Shown here piece by piece: positions 1 through 6,163 of a stretch of DNA of 6,163 nt (positions are counted from its first letter, which is position 1; every line of letters starts with the position of its first letter). The DNA comes from Halobacteriovoraceae bacterium (GTDB taxonomy: Bacteria; Bdellovibrionota; Bacteriovoracia; Bacteriovoracales; Bacteriovoracaceae). The stretch lies in the NCBI GenBank assembly GCA_018663815.1, contig JABJPQ010000396.1:1-6163 (forward strand), in the 5' to 3' direction. Made by a program: the position numbers and the translations under genes. The notes beneath the pieces were generated by a model. That model did not search any database, was not told where the DNA came from, and saw nothing but the letters and a program-made list of their open reading frames with translations.

Positions 1-1132
1 CATCTTCAATATTATCAAGTGTCAAAATAACTTCTTCAATTTCAGCAGGGTAAACTTTTTGGCCACCAACATTAATTAGATCAGTGACTCGACCAAGAAT
101 TCTAAAGTAATCCCCATCAACTTCAACTTTGTCTTGAGTATTAAACCATCCTTCTTTGTCAAAAGGCTGAGGTGCATTCAAGTAACCAAGCATTGCAAAA
201 TCTGATTTGATCCAAAGAATATCATCTACAACTTTTAGATTAAACCCAGCACCGCCCATTTTAACCCATAAGGATCCATCATCTCGAGATTTTGATCTCA
301 AGACTCCCAGCTCAGACAAGCCATAGGTTTGTTGTAATTTTGCATTGGGGAATATATTTGCCAACCTATCTAAAGTAGCCTGAGGCATAACTTCTGTTCC
401 ATAAGAGATTAAATTCAATGAGGAAAGATCGTAATAATCATTAGGTTTGGCATGAACCAACATATTCAAAAAAGATGGTGTCGTTGGTAACAGCTCAACT
501 TTGTGATCTTGAATAGCTTCACAAATTGCCTTAACACTCCTCTCCCTTACAGTAACAATTGTTCCGAGACTCGACGTAATTGCAAGTAATGTATTTATAC
601 CTCCGAAATGATCAAGCATCAAAAAGGTAATAGCGACCGTCTTCTTTCTCGGGGTTGAGAATTTTTCACAAACACGCGCCAGGTTATGAAGAATTCCCTT
701 AGGAGTTCCTGTCGACCCCGAAGAAAATACCATCAAACCAGGATCATTAGACTCAAGAAGCTTTCGTGTGATTTCATTTTCTGCAACACGATCAACCGAT
801 TCAAATTTAATTTTCTCAATATCATCTGAAAAGTCTATAAACCATTGGCTTTCTGATATTTCATCTATAGCAGACCTTTCCACGACTGATTCTCGGGTTA
901 GAGGTGCAATAATATTTTTGTTTTTTGCAAGCGCTAACATAAAACAATAGAGCTCAGGAGAATAGTCCCCCAAAAGAAGAACAATATCCCCATGTTTAAT
1001 ATTTTTTTCTTGGATGATTTTCGTAAAAGCATTTGTCGTCTCTACGACTGAACCATAAGTAACTTTCCTACCATTATCAATGAATGCAATATCTTCAGGA
1101 ACAGTTGCAAACCTCTCTAGTAAAAAATCCAT
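1..1132 (-). CDS. AMP-dependent acyl ligase (ANL superfamily), C-terminus cut off by window edge
   Basis: An open frame of 377 codons runs from ATG at 1132 leftward off the window without a stop. It carries the adenylate-forming motifs in order: P-loop A3 SSGSTGTPKG (residues about 137-146), an A4-like LDHFGG around H175, A5 TYGLSELG (269-276), an A7-like NTQDKV with D334, and A8 GRVTDLINVGGQK followed by YPAEIEEV (347-367). Family members activate a carboxylate as acyl-AMP and pass it to CoA or a carrier phosphopantetheine. The missing C-terminal lid would hold the A10 lysine. A3 lies early, so the N-terminus is compact. A7 has Gln where Gly of T-G-D is usual. The start directly abuts the ACP stop (TAAATG), with GGGAG at 1141-1145 eight bases upstream. 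Adjacency suggests it loads that ACP (inference). The substrate, fatty, hydroxy or amino acid, cannot be read from the sequence. The family call is secure. Confidence 0.93.
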   Translation of the reverse strand, partial: MDFLLERFATVPEDIAFIDNGRKVTYGSVVETTNAFTKIIQEKNIKHGDIVLLLGDYSPELYCFMLALAKNKNIIAPLTRESVVERSAIDEISESQWFIDFSDDIEKIKFESVDRVAENEITRKLLESNDPGLMVFSSGSTGTPKGILHNLARVCEKFSTPRKKTVAITFLMLDHFGGINTLLAITSSLGTIVTVRERSVKAICEAIQDHKVELLPTTPSFLNMLVHAKPNDYYDLSSLNLISYGTEVMPQATLDRLANIFPNAKLQQTYGLSELGVLRSKSRDDGSLWVKMGGAGFNLKVVDDILWIKSDFAMLGYLNAPQPFDKEGWFNTQDKVEVDGDYFRILGRVTDLINVGGQKVYPAEIEEVILTLDNIED

Positions 1133-1372
1133 TTATTCGTCTCCCGTCAACTCTTTTACAACTAATCTAATCAATGGATAAGACGAAAGGTTAGCAGCTT
1201 CATCATCAGGAACACTGATATCGTACTCCTCTTCCAGTGCCAATATGAGATTCATTTGTGCAAATGAATCCCATGTTTCAATCGTATCGCTACTTGAATC
1301 ATCTTTAACCTCTGAAGCTTCAACAGCAAGTACTGCGGCAATGACTTCTTTTAGTTTATCTTCATTTATCAT
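1133..1372 (-). CDS. Dedicated acyl carrier protein
   Basis: This is a 79-residue acidic protein of normal ACP length. The phosphopantetheine attachment serine is S36 in the motif ETWDSFAQMNLI, a D-S-F variant of the canonical D-S-L. It is followed by an acidic helix II (ALEEEYDISVPDDEA) that normally contacts partner enzymes. After 4'-phosphopantetheinylation it would carry the growing acyl or glyceryl group as a thioester in the cytoplasm. The W-D-S motif is unlike housekeeping AcpP (usually G-A-D-S-L-D) and, from memory, resembles carriers found beside FkbH-like proteins. The ATG at 1372 overlaps the end of the FkbH-like gene by 11 bases, with GGAG at 1380-1383 seven bases upstream. The ligase gene starts immediately after its stop. 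This position between two possible loading enzymes makes it the likely hub of the pathway. Confidence 0.95.
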   Translation of the reverse strand: MINEDKLKEVIAAVLAVEASEVKDDSSSDTIETWDSFAQMNLILALEEEYDISVPDDEAANLSSYPLIRLVVKELTGDE

Positions 1373-3143
1373 AAATTATCTCCACATGTGACTGTGTCTT
1401 TAGTTTAACTTCTCTAATGTCTGCACGATATGAACGTTTTCCATCTTCTTCACGTAAAAGAGGAATACCAAGACGGTCATAAAAATCGGCAACTTGCTCA
1501 TTTTTCAGTGTTCTTAAATAGTTTGATTGAAAAAACTTACAGTCCTTTATTTTAGCATCATTCACAACATCATGCCAAAAACCAAATTCAATTCCTCTGC
1601 CAATAACTCGACAACTCATTAAAAATGAATCGACGATAGCGGTATCACCTTCATATTGGATGATAGCAATTCCTGTTAACCCGGAATCACCGAACTTATC
1701 TGACACGTTTAACGTATACACGGCATGAGTGTCAGAATTTATAAAGCTTTCAATATCTGTCTCCGAATATCTTTTTGTTGTTAAGTTAAACTGATTCGAT
1801 TTTTGGGTTAGCTCAGAAACTCTTTGAATTGTTTTAGGATTATCTTTAACCAAGATTGCTTTCAAATCAAGCGATTTTAGGTAATCATCTTGATTGGTAA
1901 ATTTATTTTTTTCACCTTCAAGTAAAACTTTCTTCTTATACTGCTCTGTTTTATTTGCACTTTCTTTTGATGACGCTCCTGGCAAAACCAGCTCTTTCAG
2001 ACCGTGAATAACATCAAAGTACTCATGAGGATTTTTAGGAACTTGAAATACTTTTACTTCAGGTAGTTGAGAACGTACAGACTCACACTCAAACGGTGAA
2101 TCATCTAAAAAGATGATGCTATCCAGTCCAATATTTAGTTCTTGAGAAATCTCCTGAAGGTTTTGAGCTTTGTTATTCCAATTAACTTTCTTGATAATGA
2201 GGTGCTGATCTTTAATTATTTGATGAGGGTGATTCATTAGGACATCATCAACATCTGGAGCATTATTTTTACTACATAAGCAAAGTATCATTCCATTTTT
2301 CTGCATCTTTAAGAATTCCTGCTGAGCATACCAAAATACATTTCCAGGGTAATCATAAGGAGCTAATTTGATCCCCTCAATAAGATCTTCGCCAATAATT
2401 CCACCCCACAGTGTATTGTCACAATCAAGCACGATGGCTTTATAGAAATATGACCCTAAACCTCGGGACTCTAAAACAATCTCTCTCGCTAGCCGATCCA
2501 GAAATAAATTTTTAAAAGGAGCTTTAAACTTATAATAGAAGCGGTGATCATAGCTATTTTTATAACCTAAGTCCGCAATAACAGAATGAATATTTAAGAT
2601 TCTAACATTTGCGTATTCCAATGCGTAATCCTGAATGACTTCATTGAAGGATGCGATAATTTTTTTTATCTTTTGATTATAATTATTAGCACTAGGTTTA
2701 TTAAATTTATCCATTAGAGAAATATAAACGCTTTTAAATCCTTTAGACTTTTCTAAAACGACTCCAAGTTCACCACGAAATCTCTCCCTTTGCTCTTGAA
2801 TCATATCTTCATTAATATGCTCTAGTTGAGCCTCAAAAGACGGAAGAAGGTTATCAAAGAAATTTACGAGGACAACATTATCAACCTTTTTCTCTATAAA
2901 GGAATCAATATTTGACAGGTGACTATCATACCCACCTTGAATTATGTTAGCACCTACATTAGCCATCATTGAGTGTTTTTTTAAAAAGATTCCAAGCTGA
3001 TCAATTGTTATATTACTTGAAAGTCCAAAGGTTATAGATTGTTGAAATTCGCCATGACTTTCCAAGTCTCTAATTATTTTCATTAAAGAACCAAGAGGTA
3101 AATTTTCTTCTTGTAGTTTTTTAATTTGATCGTATTTCTCCAT
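1362..3143 (-). CDS. FkbH-like HAD-IIIC phosphatase / acyl-ACP loading protein, three-domain form
   Basis: The protein has 593 residues. Residues about 35-225 form an N-terminal SGNH-like region with a VNFFDNLLP segment and the DHRFYYKFKAPF stretch typical of the family. The HAD-IIIC core follows, with motif I DCDNTLW (nucleophile D240, D242), then GGIIGED, motif II S291 in CLCSKNN, K325 in NWNNKAQN, and motif IV LDDSP (D347, D348). The C-terminus (about 425-580) is GNAT-like, with KFGDSGLTG (483-491) and MSCRVIGRGIEF (509-520). Characterised FkbH-type proteins take 1,3-bisphosphoglycerate, remove phosphate and load glyceryl onto an ACP. Other members sit in glycan loci with unproven roles. 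All HAD catalytic residues are present, so it should be active; C290 is a possible acyl acceptor (inference). Start ATG 3143 overlaps the upstream stop (TAATG), with AGGTG at 3152-3156. It overlaps the ACP gene by 11 bases, consistent with the ACP being its partner. Confidence 0.92.
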   Translation of the reverse strand: MEKYDQIKKLQEENLPLGSLMKIIRDLESHGEFQQSITFGLSSNITIDQLGIFLKKHSMMANVGANIIQGGYDSHLSNIDSFIEKKVDNVVLVNFFDNLLPSFEAQLEHINEDMIQEQRERFRGELGVVLEKSKGFKSVYISLMDKFNKPSANNYNQKIKKIIASFNEVIQDYALEYANVRILNIHSVIADLGYKNSYDHRFYYKFKAPFKNLFLDRLAREIVLESRGLGSYFYKAIVLDCDNTLWGGIIGEDLIEGIKLAPYDYPGNVFWYAQQEFLKMQKNGMILCLCSKNNAPDVDDVLMNHPHQIIKDQHLIIKKVNWNNKAQNLQEISQELNIGLDSIIFLDDSPFECESVRSQLPEVKVFQVPKNPHEYFDVIHGLKELVLPGASSKESANKTEQYKKKVLLEGEKNKFTNQDDYLKSLDLKAILVKDNPKTIQRVSELTQKSNQFNLTTKRYSETDIESFINSDTHAVYTLNVSDKFGDSGLTGIAIIQYEGDTAIVDSFLMSCRVIGRGIEFGFWHDVVNDAKIKDCKFFQSNYLRTLKNEQVADFYDRLGIPLLREEDGKRSYRADIREVKLKTQSHVEIIYDK

Positions 3144-4333
3144 TACATCATCACCTGGCCACCATTGATACGGATAGTTTCACCTGTAATATAATCAGCG
3201 CATTCAGATGCTAAATAAGAAACAGCACCTGCAATATCTGTAGGCATTGCCAGTCTCCTAAGCGGTGTAGCTCGAGCAATCAATAGTCTTGATTTTTCAG
3301 GAATATCACCAATCAAGGCAGTATCAGTCATACCAGGAGAAACACAATTCACTGTAATTCCGAGTGGCCCAAGTTCTGCGGCCATATATCTTGAAAGTGT
3401 TGCAAGAGCTGACTTTCCAAGAGCATATGAAGTCCACCCTACAGATGGAACTCCATCCAATACTTGAGAAGTCATATTAATAATTTTTCCATACTTCTGT
3501 TCTTTAAAAACAGGGTAAGCAGCTTTGCACATCAAAAATGCTGCTTTTAATTGCACGTCCATATGGGATGAGATTTCATCGTATTCAAGTTTTTCAAAAT
3601 TATTTTGATTAATCTTTGGAGAAGCATTATTAACAATACAATCGAGTCCTTGATAAATTCTTGTTGTTTCATCAACAAGTCTTGCAATTGCCTTCGGGTC
3701 TGTAATATCAGCTTGGATCGCAGTTGCTTCCCCACCAGCTTTTTTAATCTTATCAACTAAGTTAATAGCTTTCGTTTTATTGCCTCTATAGTTAACAACA
3801 ACTTTATAACCATCACTAGCTAGTTTTTCACAAATTGCAGTTCCAATTCCACCAGTTCCCCCAGTTACGATAACGACTTTTTTTCTCTCAACTGATCTAG
3901 GTAACTCTTTAGTTGTTTCTAATAGCTTTACTTTACCATTTCCAGATAAGATGACCTTATTGTTCTGATTTACTATTTTTGCTGCTAACTCAAGTACTCT
4001 TTGCCCATCATTTTTTTTAATCACGGTACAGGAGATTGTAAGTTCATCCCCAAGTCTTACTGGTAAATGAAACTCAAATGCTTGAGACATCCAAAGCGCA
4101 CCTTCACCAGGAAGCTTCATTCCAATGATTGTTGAAATAAAGGAAGCACCAAGCATGCCATGCACGACAATATCTTTAAAAGAAGTCGTTTCAGCGTAAG
4201 ATTTACTTGTATGAAGAGGATTATTATCACCCGTCATTTCTACAAATTTTCTAATATCATCTTCCGTAATCAACTTGATTAATGAAGCAGTATCACCAAT
4301 TTTTATATTTTCAAATTTATTAAACTTTGCCAT
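3143..4333 (-). CDS. Bifunctional MaoC-like (R)-hydratase/dehydratase fused to SDR 3-oxoacyl reductase
   Basis: The protein has 396 residues from the chosen ATG. Residues 1-140 are a MaoC hot-dog domain with the hydratase signature TGDNNPLH (catalytic D36 and H41) and VHGMLGASF. Residues 150-396 are a complete classical SDR: cofactor loop TGGTGGIG (157-164), D209, NNAS (235-238), catalytic S289, Y303 and K307 in YALGK, SPGMTDT (332-338) and a C-terminal INGGQVMM. Only about ten residues link them. The SDR half would reduce 3-oxoacyl-ACP/CoA to the 3-hydroxy compound, probably with NADPH. The MaoC half would interconvert (3R)-hydroxyacyl and 2-enoyl thioesters. There is no frameshift or stop between domains, so this is a genuine fusion. 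An in-frame GTG at 4372 would add 13 residues. I prefer ATG 4333 because GGAG precedes it and the usual MaoC start fits. It overlaps the KASIII gene by 14 bases. Confidence 0.93.
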   Translation of the reverse strand: MAKFNKFENIKIGDTASLIKLITEDDIRKFVEMTGDNNPLHTSKSYAETTSFKDIVVHGMLGASFISTIIGMKLPGEGALWMSQAFEFHLPVRLGDELTISCTVIKKNDGQRVLELAAKIVNQNNKVILSGNGKVKLLETTKELPRSVERKKVVIVTGGTGGIGTAICEKLASDGYKVVVNYRGNKTKAINLVDKIKKAGGEATAIQADITDPKAIARLVDETTRIYQGLDCIVNNASPKINQNNFEKLEYDEISSHMDVQLKAAFLMCKAAYPVFKEQKYGKIINMTSQVLDGVPSVGWTSYALGKSALATLSRYMAAELGPLGITVNCVSPGMTDTALIGDIPEKSRLLIARATPLRRLAMPTDIAGAVSYLASECADYITGETIRINGGQVMM

Positions 4334-5327
4334 GCCATCTCCAAGTACTTGCGCCAAAATTAAATCCAGCACCGACTCCAGCTAGTACAAGAATATCATT
4401 ATCTTTTAATAAACCCTTTTCAACAGCATCACTTAGGACAATTGCGATCGATGCAGCACCAGTATTTCCAATGTCCTGCACATTCGTATATGTTTTTGTT
4501 AAGGGTTGTTTCATTTTTTTTACGACATATTCAATTAGTTTTAGGTTTGCCTGGTGAAATAAAAATAAATTAACATCATCAGCAGTGAGGTTAGATTTCT
4601 TTAAAACATCTTTCACAACTCGAGGTAAACCAGTAATTGCTTGCTTCCATGTCGCTAATCCGTTCATTTCCATATAATCAATTTTGGGATCGAACTCTCT
4701 TCCCATATTTGCAAAACTAGACCCTCCACCTCTAAAACGAACAGATTCGTAAGTTGAGGTATCAGCATGAAACGAAGAGGCAATCACTCCATTTTCTTTA
4801 GGGACCTGAGCTAAAACCGCAGCTCCAGCACCGTCACTAAAGAATATAGAGGTATTCACATCGGATCTATCGATATAACGAGTGTGTAATTCGACTCCAA
4901 CAACAAGAGCATATGCTACAGAGTCATCCTGCATCATTCTATCAGATGCAACTGTTAAGCCTGTTACAAAACCAGAGCAGTTGGCTTGAATATCAAAGAT
5001 CTGTGCATTTTTAGTTCCCAAGTCATGGTGAATTTTTGCTGAAAGTGGAGGAAAGATATAGTCAGCAGAAAAGGTACAAGCAATAATTAAACCAACTTGA
5101 TCAGGGGTAATACCTGCCATTACCATCGCTCTTTTTGCAGCATTAACAGAAAACTGAGATGCTGTTTCTCCTTCTTGCGCAATATACCGTCTTTGAATTC
5201 CAGTTTTTTCTAAAATCCATTCTGGTGTGACTTCATCCAATGACTTACATAGCTCTTCATTTGTATCAATATGCTCTGGCAGATCATGCCCAACACCAAT
5301 GATTCCTATCCCATAATTAGAGCTCAT
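4320..5327 (-). CDS. 3-oxoacyl-ACP synthase III (KASIII, FabH-like)
   Basis: The 335-residue length fits the FabH family. The thiolase-fold catalytic triad is complete: C117 in QANCSGF, H258 in FHQAN, and N288 in IGNTGAAS. Other family marks are TGIQRRY (42-48), SDGAGAA (164-170) and the C-terminal GVGAGFNFGAS loop. The enzyme would condense a primer acyl-CoA or acyl-ACP with malonyl-ACP to give a 3-oxoacyl-ACP. It is the only C-C bond-forming enzyme in the window, so one extension round is the simplest reading. Its placement among an ACP, an FkbH-like protein and reductases argues against the housekeeping fab operon, whose usual members plsX, fabD and acpP are absent. FabH-like enzymes next to FkbH can also catalyse ring formation in tetronate pathways. 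ATG 5327 has AAGGA at 5338-5342 and overlaps the MBL gene by 11 bases. Confidence 0.95.
   Translation of the reverse strand: MSSNYGIGIIGVGHDLPEHIDTNEELCKSLDEVTPEWILEKTGIQRRYIAQEGETASQFSVNAAKRAMVMAGITPDQVGLIIACTFSADYIFPPLSAKIHHDLGTKNAQIFDIQANCSGFVTGLTVASDRMMQDDSVAYALVVGVELHTRYIDRSDVNTSIFFSDGAGAAVLAQVPKENGVIASSFHADTSTYESVRFRGGGSSFANMGREFDPKIDYMEMNGLATWKQAITGLPRVVKDVLKKSNLTADDVNLFLFHQANLKLIEYVVKKMKQPLTKTYTNVQDIGNTGAASIAIVLSDAVEKGLLKDNDILVLAGVGAGFNFGASTWRWHGKV
4339..4342 (-). promoter_or_regulatory. Ribosome binding site that fixes the start of the MaoC-SDR gene
   Basis: The minus strand reads GGAG five bases before ATG 4333, inside the last codons of the KASIII gene. The competing in-frame GTG at 4372 shows no comparable motif in the bases I checked, and its 13 added residues look like KASIII sequence read in another frame. 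Translation of the fusion probably depends on ribosomes finishing KASIII. The site is seen in the sequence; its use is inferred. Confidence 0.6.
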
Positions 5328-6000
5328 GATTTATGTTTCCTTCTGTTGCATCGATACTTAAGCATAAAAATTTTCTAAGGTCCGTATTATTACTTACTAT
5401 TTGATTTAAAGAAGCACTTCCCCCATGACCTGGATAAACCTCTATCTCCCCTGGAAAAAAGCTAATATATTTTACGAGTGATTCTTTTAATGTTTTTGAA
5501 TCAGAACCCGTAATACTGTCCTCAACGACAAAATTTCGAAACAAAGTATCTCCAGTAAACAAAGAGTCTTCAATTTCAATTAAACAGCTTCCAGCTGTGT
5601 GTCCTGGGGCATGGTGATAAGTAATTTTAGTATTATTAATTTCAAAAGAATTTGAAGCCCCTATAACCCAGTTGACAACAGTCGGAACTTGTATTTTCTG
5701 TTTAATTTTACAAATCATAAGTAAAAAGTTAGCTGACTTGGTGACCTTCTTATCTTTTTCATGGATGTAGATTTCAATATTGTACATATCAGCAAGAATT
5801 TGAGCTGAACCGATATGATCGAAATGTCCATGAGTACAAAGGATTGCTGTCGGAGTTAAGCCTTGAGTTTGAATCTCCTCAGTAATTAATTCTGACTCAA
5901 GTCCTGGATCGATAATGAGACATTCCTTCGAATCATTTAAAAGATATAAATAAGTATTAGATTTTAAAGATGAATTACGAATACAAGTAATTTTTCCCAC
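5317..6000 (-). CDS. Metallo-beta-lactamase-fold hydrolase, glyoxalase II-like
   Basis: This 227-residue protein has the full dinuclear metal site of the fold: THGHFDH (H57, H59, D61, H62), H134 in PGHTAGS, D151 in TGDTLF, and H192 in YPGHG. It lacks the extra C-terminal domain of classical glyoxalase II and so resembles short YcbL-type thioester hydrolases. No signal peptide is visible, so it is probably cytoplasmic. In this context a role cleaving an acyl-ACP or acyl-CoA thioester, for release or for clearing stalled intermediates, is plausible but inferred; hydrolysis of an unrelated thioester or lactone is possible. The start is GTG at 6000. An in-frame TAA at 6004-6006 blocks extension, and the next Met (M72) lies after the metal-binding motif. 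The SD is weak (GGTGG-like about nine bases upstream), but the GTG overlaps the preceding SDR stop (TAGTG), favouring translational coupling. Confidence 0.9.
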   Translation of the reverse strand: MGKITCIRNSSLKSNTYLYLLNDSKECLIIDPGLESELITEEIQTQGLTPTAILCTHGHFDHIGSAQILADMYNIEIYIHEKDKKVTKSANFLLMICKIKQKIQVPTVVNWVIGASNSFEINNTKITYHHAPGHTAGSCLIEIEDSLFTGDTLFRNFVVEDSITGSDSKTLKESLVKYISFFPGEIEVYPGHGGSASLNQIVSNNTDLRKFLCLSIDATEGNINHEL

Positions 6001-6163
6001 TAATTAATACCACCCAAATAAATTGTCTGTGCCGATATATAAGAACTTCTTTCTGCTGCAAAAAAGTCTAGTACATTTAAAATATCGTCACTATTTGCAA
6101 ATCGTGGAACAGGCATACTTTCGATAATTTCTTGAATTTTAATCTTTGCTTGATCAGTGTGAG
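6000..6163 (-). CDS. Short-chain dehydrogenase/reductase, C-terminal 53 residues only
   Basis: The frame is open from the right edge of the window to TAG at 6000-6002, giving 53 residues. The pattern PVPRFANSDDI, then VLDFFAAERSSYISAQTIYLGG, matches the C-terminal end of classical SDRs (P-x-x-R-x-x-x-x-x-D-I, then F-A-x-x-x-S-S-Y-I-x-x-Q, ending in G-G). The cofactor loop and the catalytic Ser-Tyr-Lys lie outside the window, so activity and substrate cannot be judged. As the gene just before the MBL hydrolase, with a one-base stop/start overlap, it belongs to the same operon. It may be a second 3-oxoacyl reductase, or it may act on another group such as a sugar. The family call rests on a short tail and is good but not certain. 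Confidence 0.8.
   Translation of the reverse strand, partial: HTDQAKIKIQEIIESMPVPRFANSDDILNVLDFFAAERSSYISAQTIYLGGIN

Noticed and set aside
768..950. Open frame of 60 codons on the plus strand
   Set aside because: It lies antisense within the AMP ligase, which has continuous family motifs through this region; the short product is serine-rich and resembles no family I recognise.
2655..2672. T-run resembling a terminator tail
   Set aside because: It sits inside the FkbH-like coding sequence and I found no GC-rich hairpin next to it; it simply encodes lysines on the minus strand.
3547..3756. Open frame of 69 codons on the minus strand
   Set aside because: It is an alternative frame inside the SDR half of the fusion, lysine/leucine-rich by base composition, with no motif of its own.
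4334..4372. GTG start at 4372 adding 13 residues to the MaoC-SDR protein
   Set aside because: The extension overlaps conserved KASIII codons and lies upstream of the normal MaoC beginning, whereas ATG 4333 has GGAG five bases before it.
4327..4557. Open frame of 76 codons on the plus strand
   Set aside because: It is antisense to the conserved C-terminus of KASIII containing H258 and N288; it looks like a shadow of that gene.
4320..5327. Housekeeping fabH of the fatty-acid operon
   Set aside because: The usual neighbours plsX, fabD, fabG and acpP are not arranged around it; the ACP here is a divergent W-D-S-F type and an FkbH-like gene is present.
5317..6000. Antibiotic-resistance beta-lactamase
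   Set aside because: The metal motif is common to the whole MBL superfamily; there is no signal peptide, and the PGHTAGS and TGDTLF motifs fit the glyoxalase II-like branch.

Overview
The window is one stretch of a bacterial operon, AT-rich (mid-30s % GC from a few lines counted by eye), with every gene on the minus strand. It therefore reads from right to left: 3' end of a short-chain dehydrogenase (SDR), metallo-beta-lactamase-fold hydrolase (MBL), ketoacyl-ACP synthase III (KASIII), MaoC-dehydratase/SDR fusion, FkbH-like HAD-IIIC protein, acyl carrier protein (ACP), and most of an AMP-dependent acyl ligase. The first and last genes run off the window ends. GTG starts, Shine-Dalgarno (SD) motifs and the protein families point to a Gram-negative bacterium (for example a marine gammaproteobacterium, a Bacteriovorax-like bacterium or a campylobacterote). 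I cannot name the taxon from sequence alone.

Layout in transcription order: 6163-6000 SDR C-terminus; 6000-5317 MBL hydrolase; 5327-4320 KASIII; 4333-3143 MaoC+SDR fusion; 3143-1362 FkbH-like protein; 1372-1133 ACP; 1132-1 AMP ligase. There is no intergenic DNA. Genes overlap by 1, 11, 14, 1 and 11 bases, and the last pair abut exactly. Most starts carry a good SD motif inside the preceding gene, so the set is probably co-transcribed and translationally coupled. No promoter, terminator, RNA gene, mobile element, CRISPR array or long repeat was seen.

Together the genes make a stand-alone acyl-ACP assembly module. An ACP is supplied with a loader (AMP ligase), a possible second loader of a glycolytic C3 unit (FkbH-like), one condensing enzyme (KASIII), ketoreductase and dehydratase activities (fusion plus a second SDR), and a hydrolase that might release or proofread thioesters. 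There is a single C-C bond-forming enzyme and no visible enoyl reductase. This suggests a short, functionalised chain (3-hydroxyacyl, 2-enoyl or glyceryl-derived) rather than housekeeping fatty acids. From memory, similar gene sets occur in flagellin-glycan and surface-polysaccharide loci (Campylobacter jejuni flagellar modification locus, Pseudomonas flagellin glycosylation/viosamine islands), where they acylate unusual amino sugars. FkbH+ACP+KASIII is also the core of tetronate biosynthesis. No sugar gene lies in the window, so the end product is inference.
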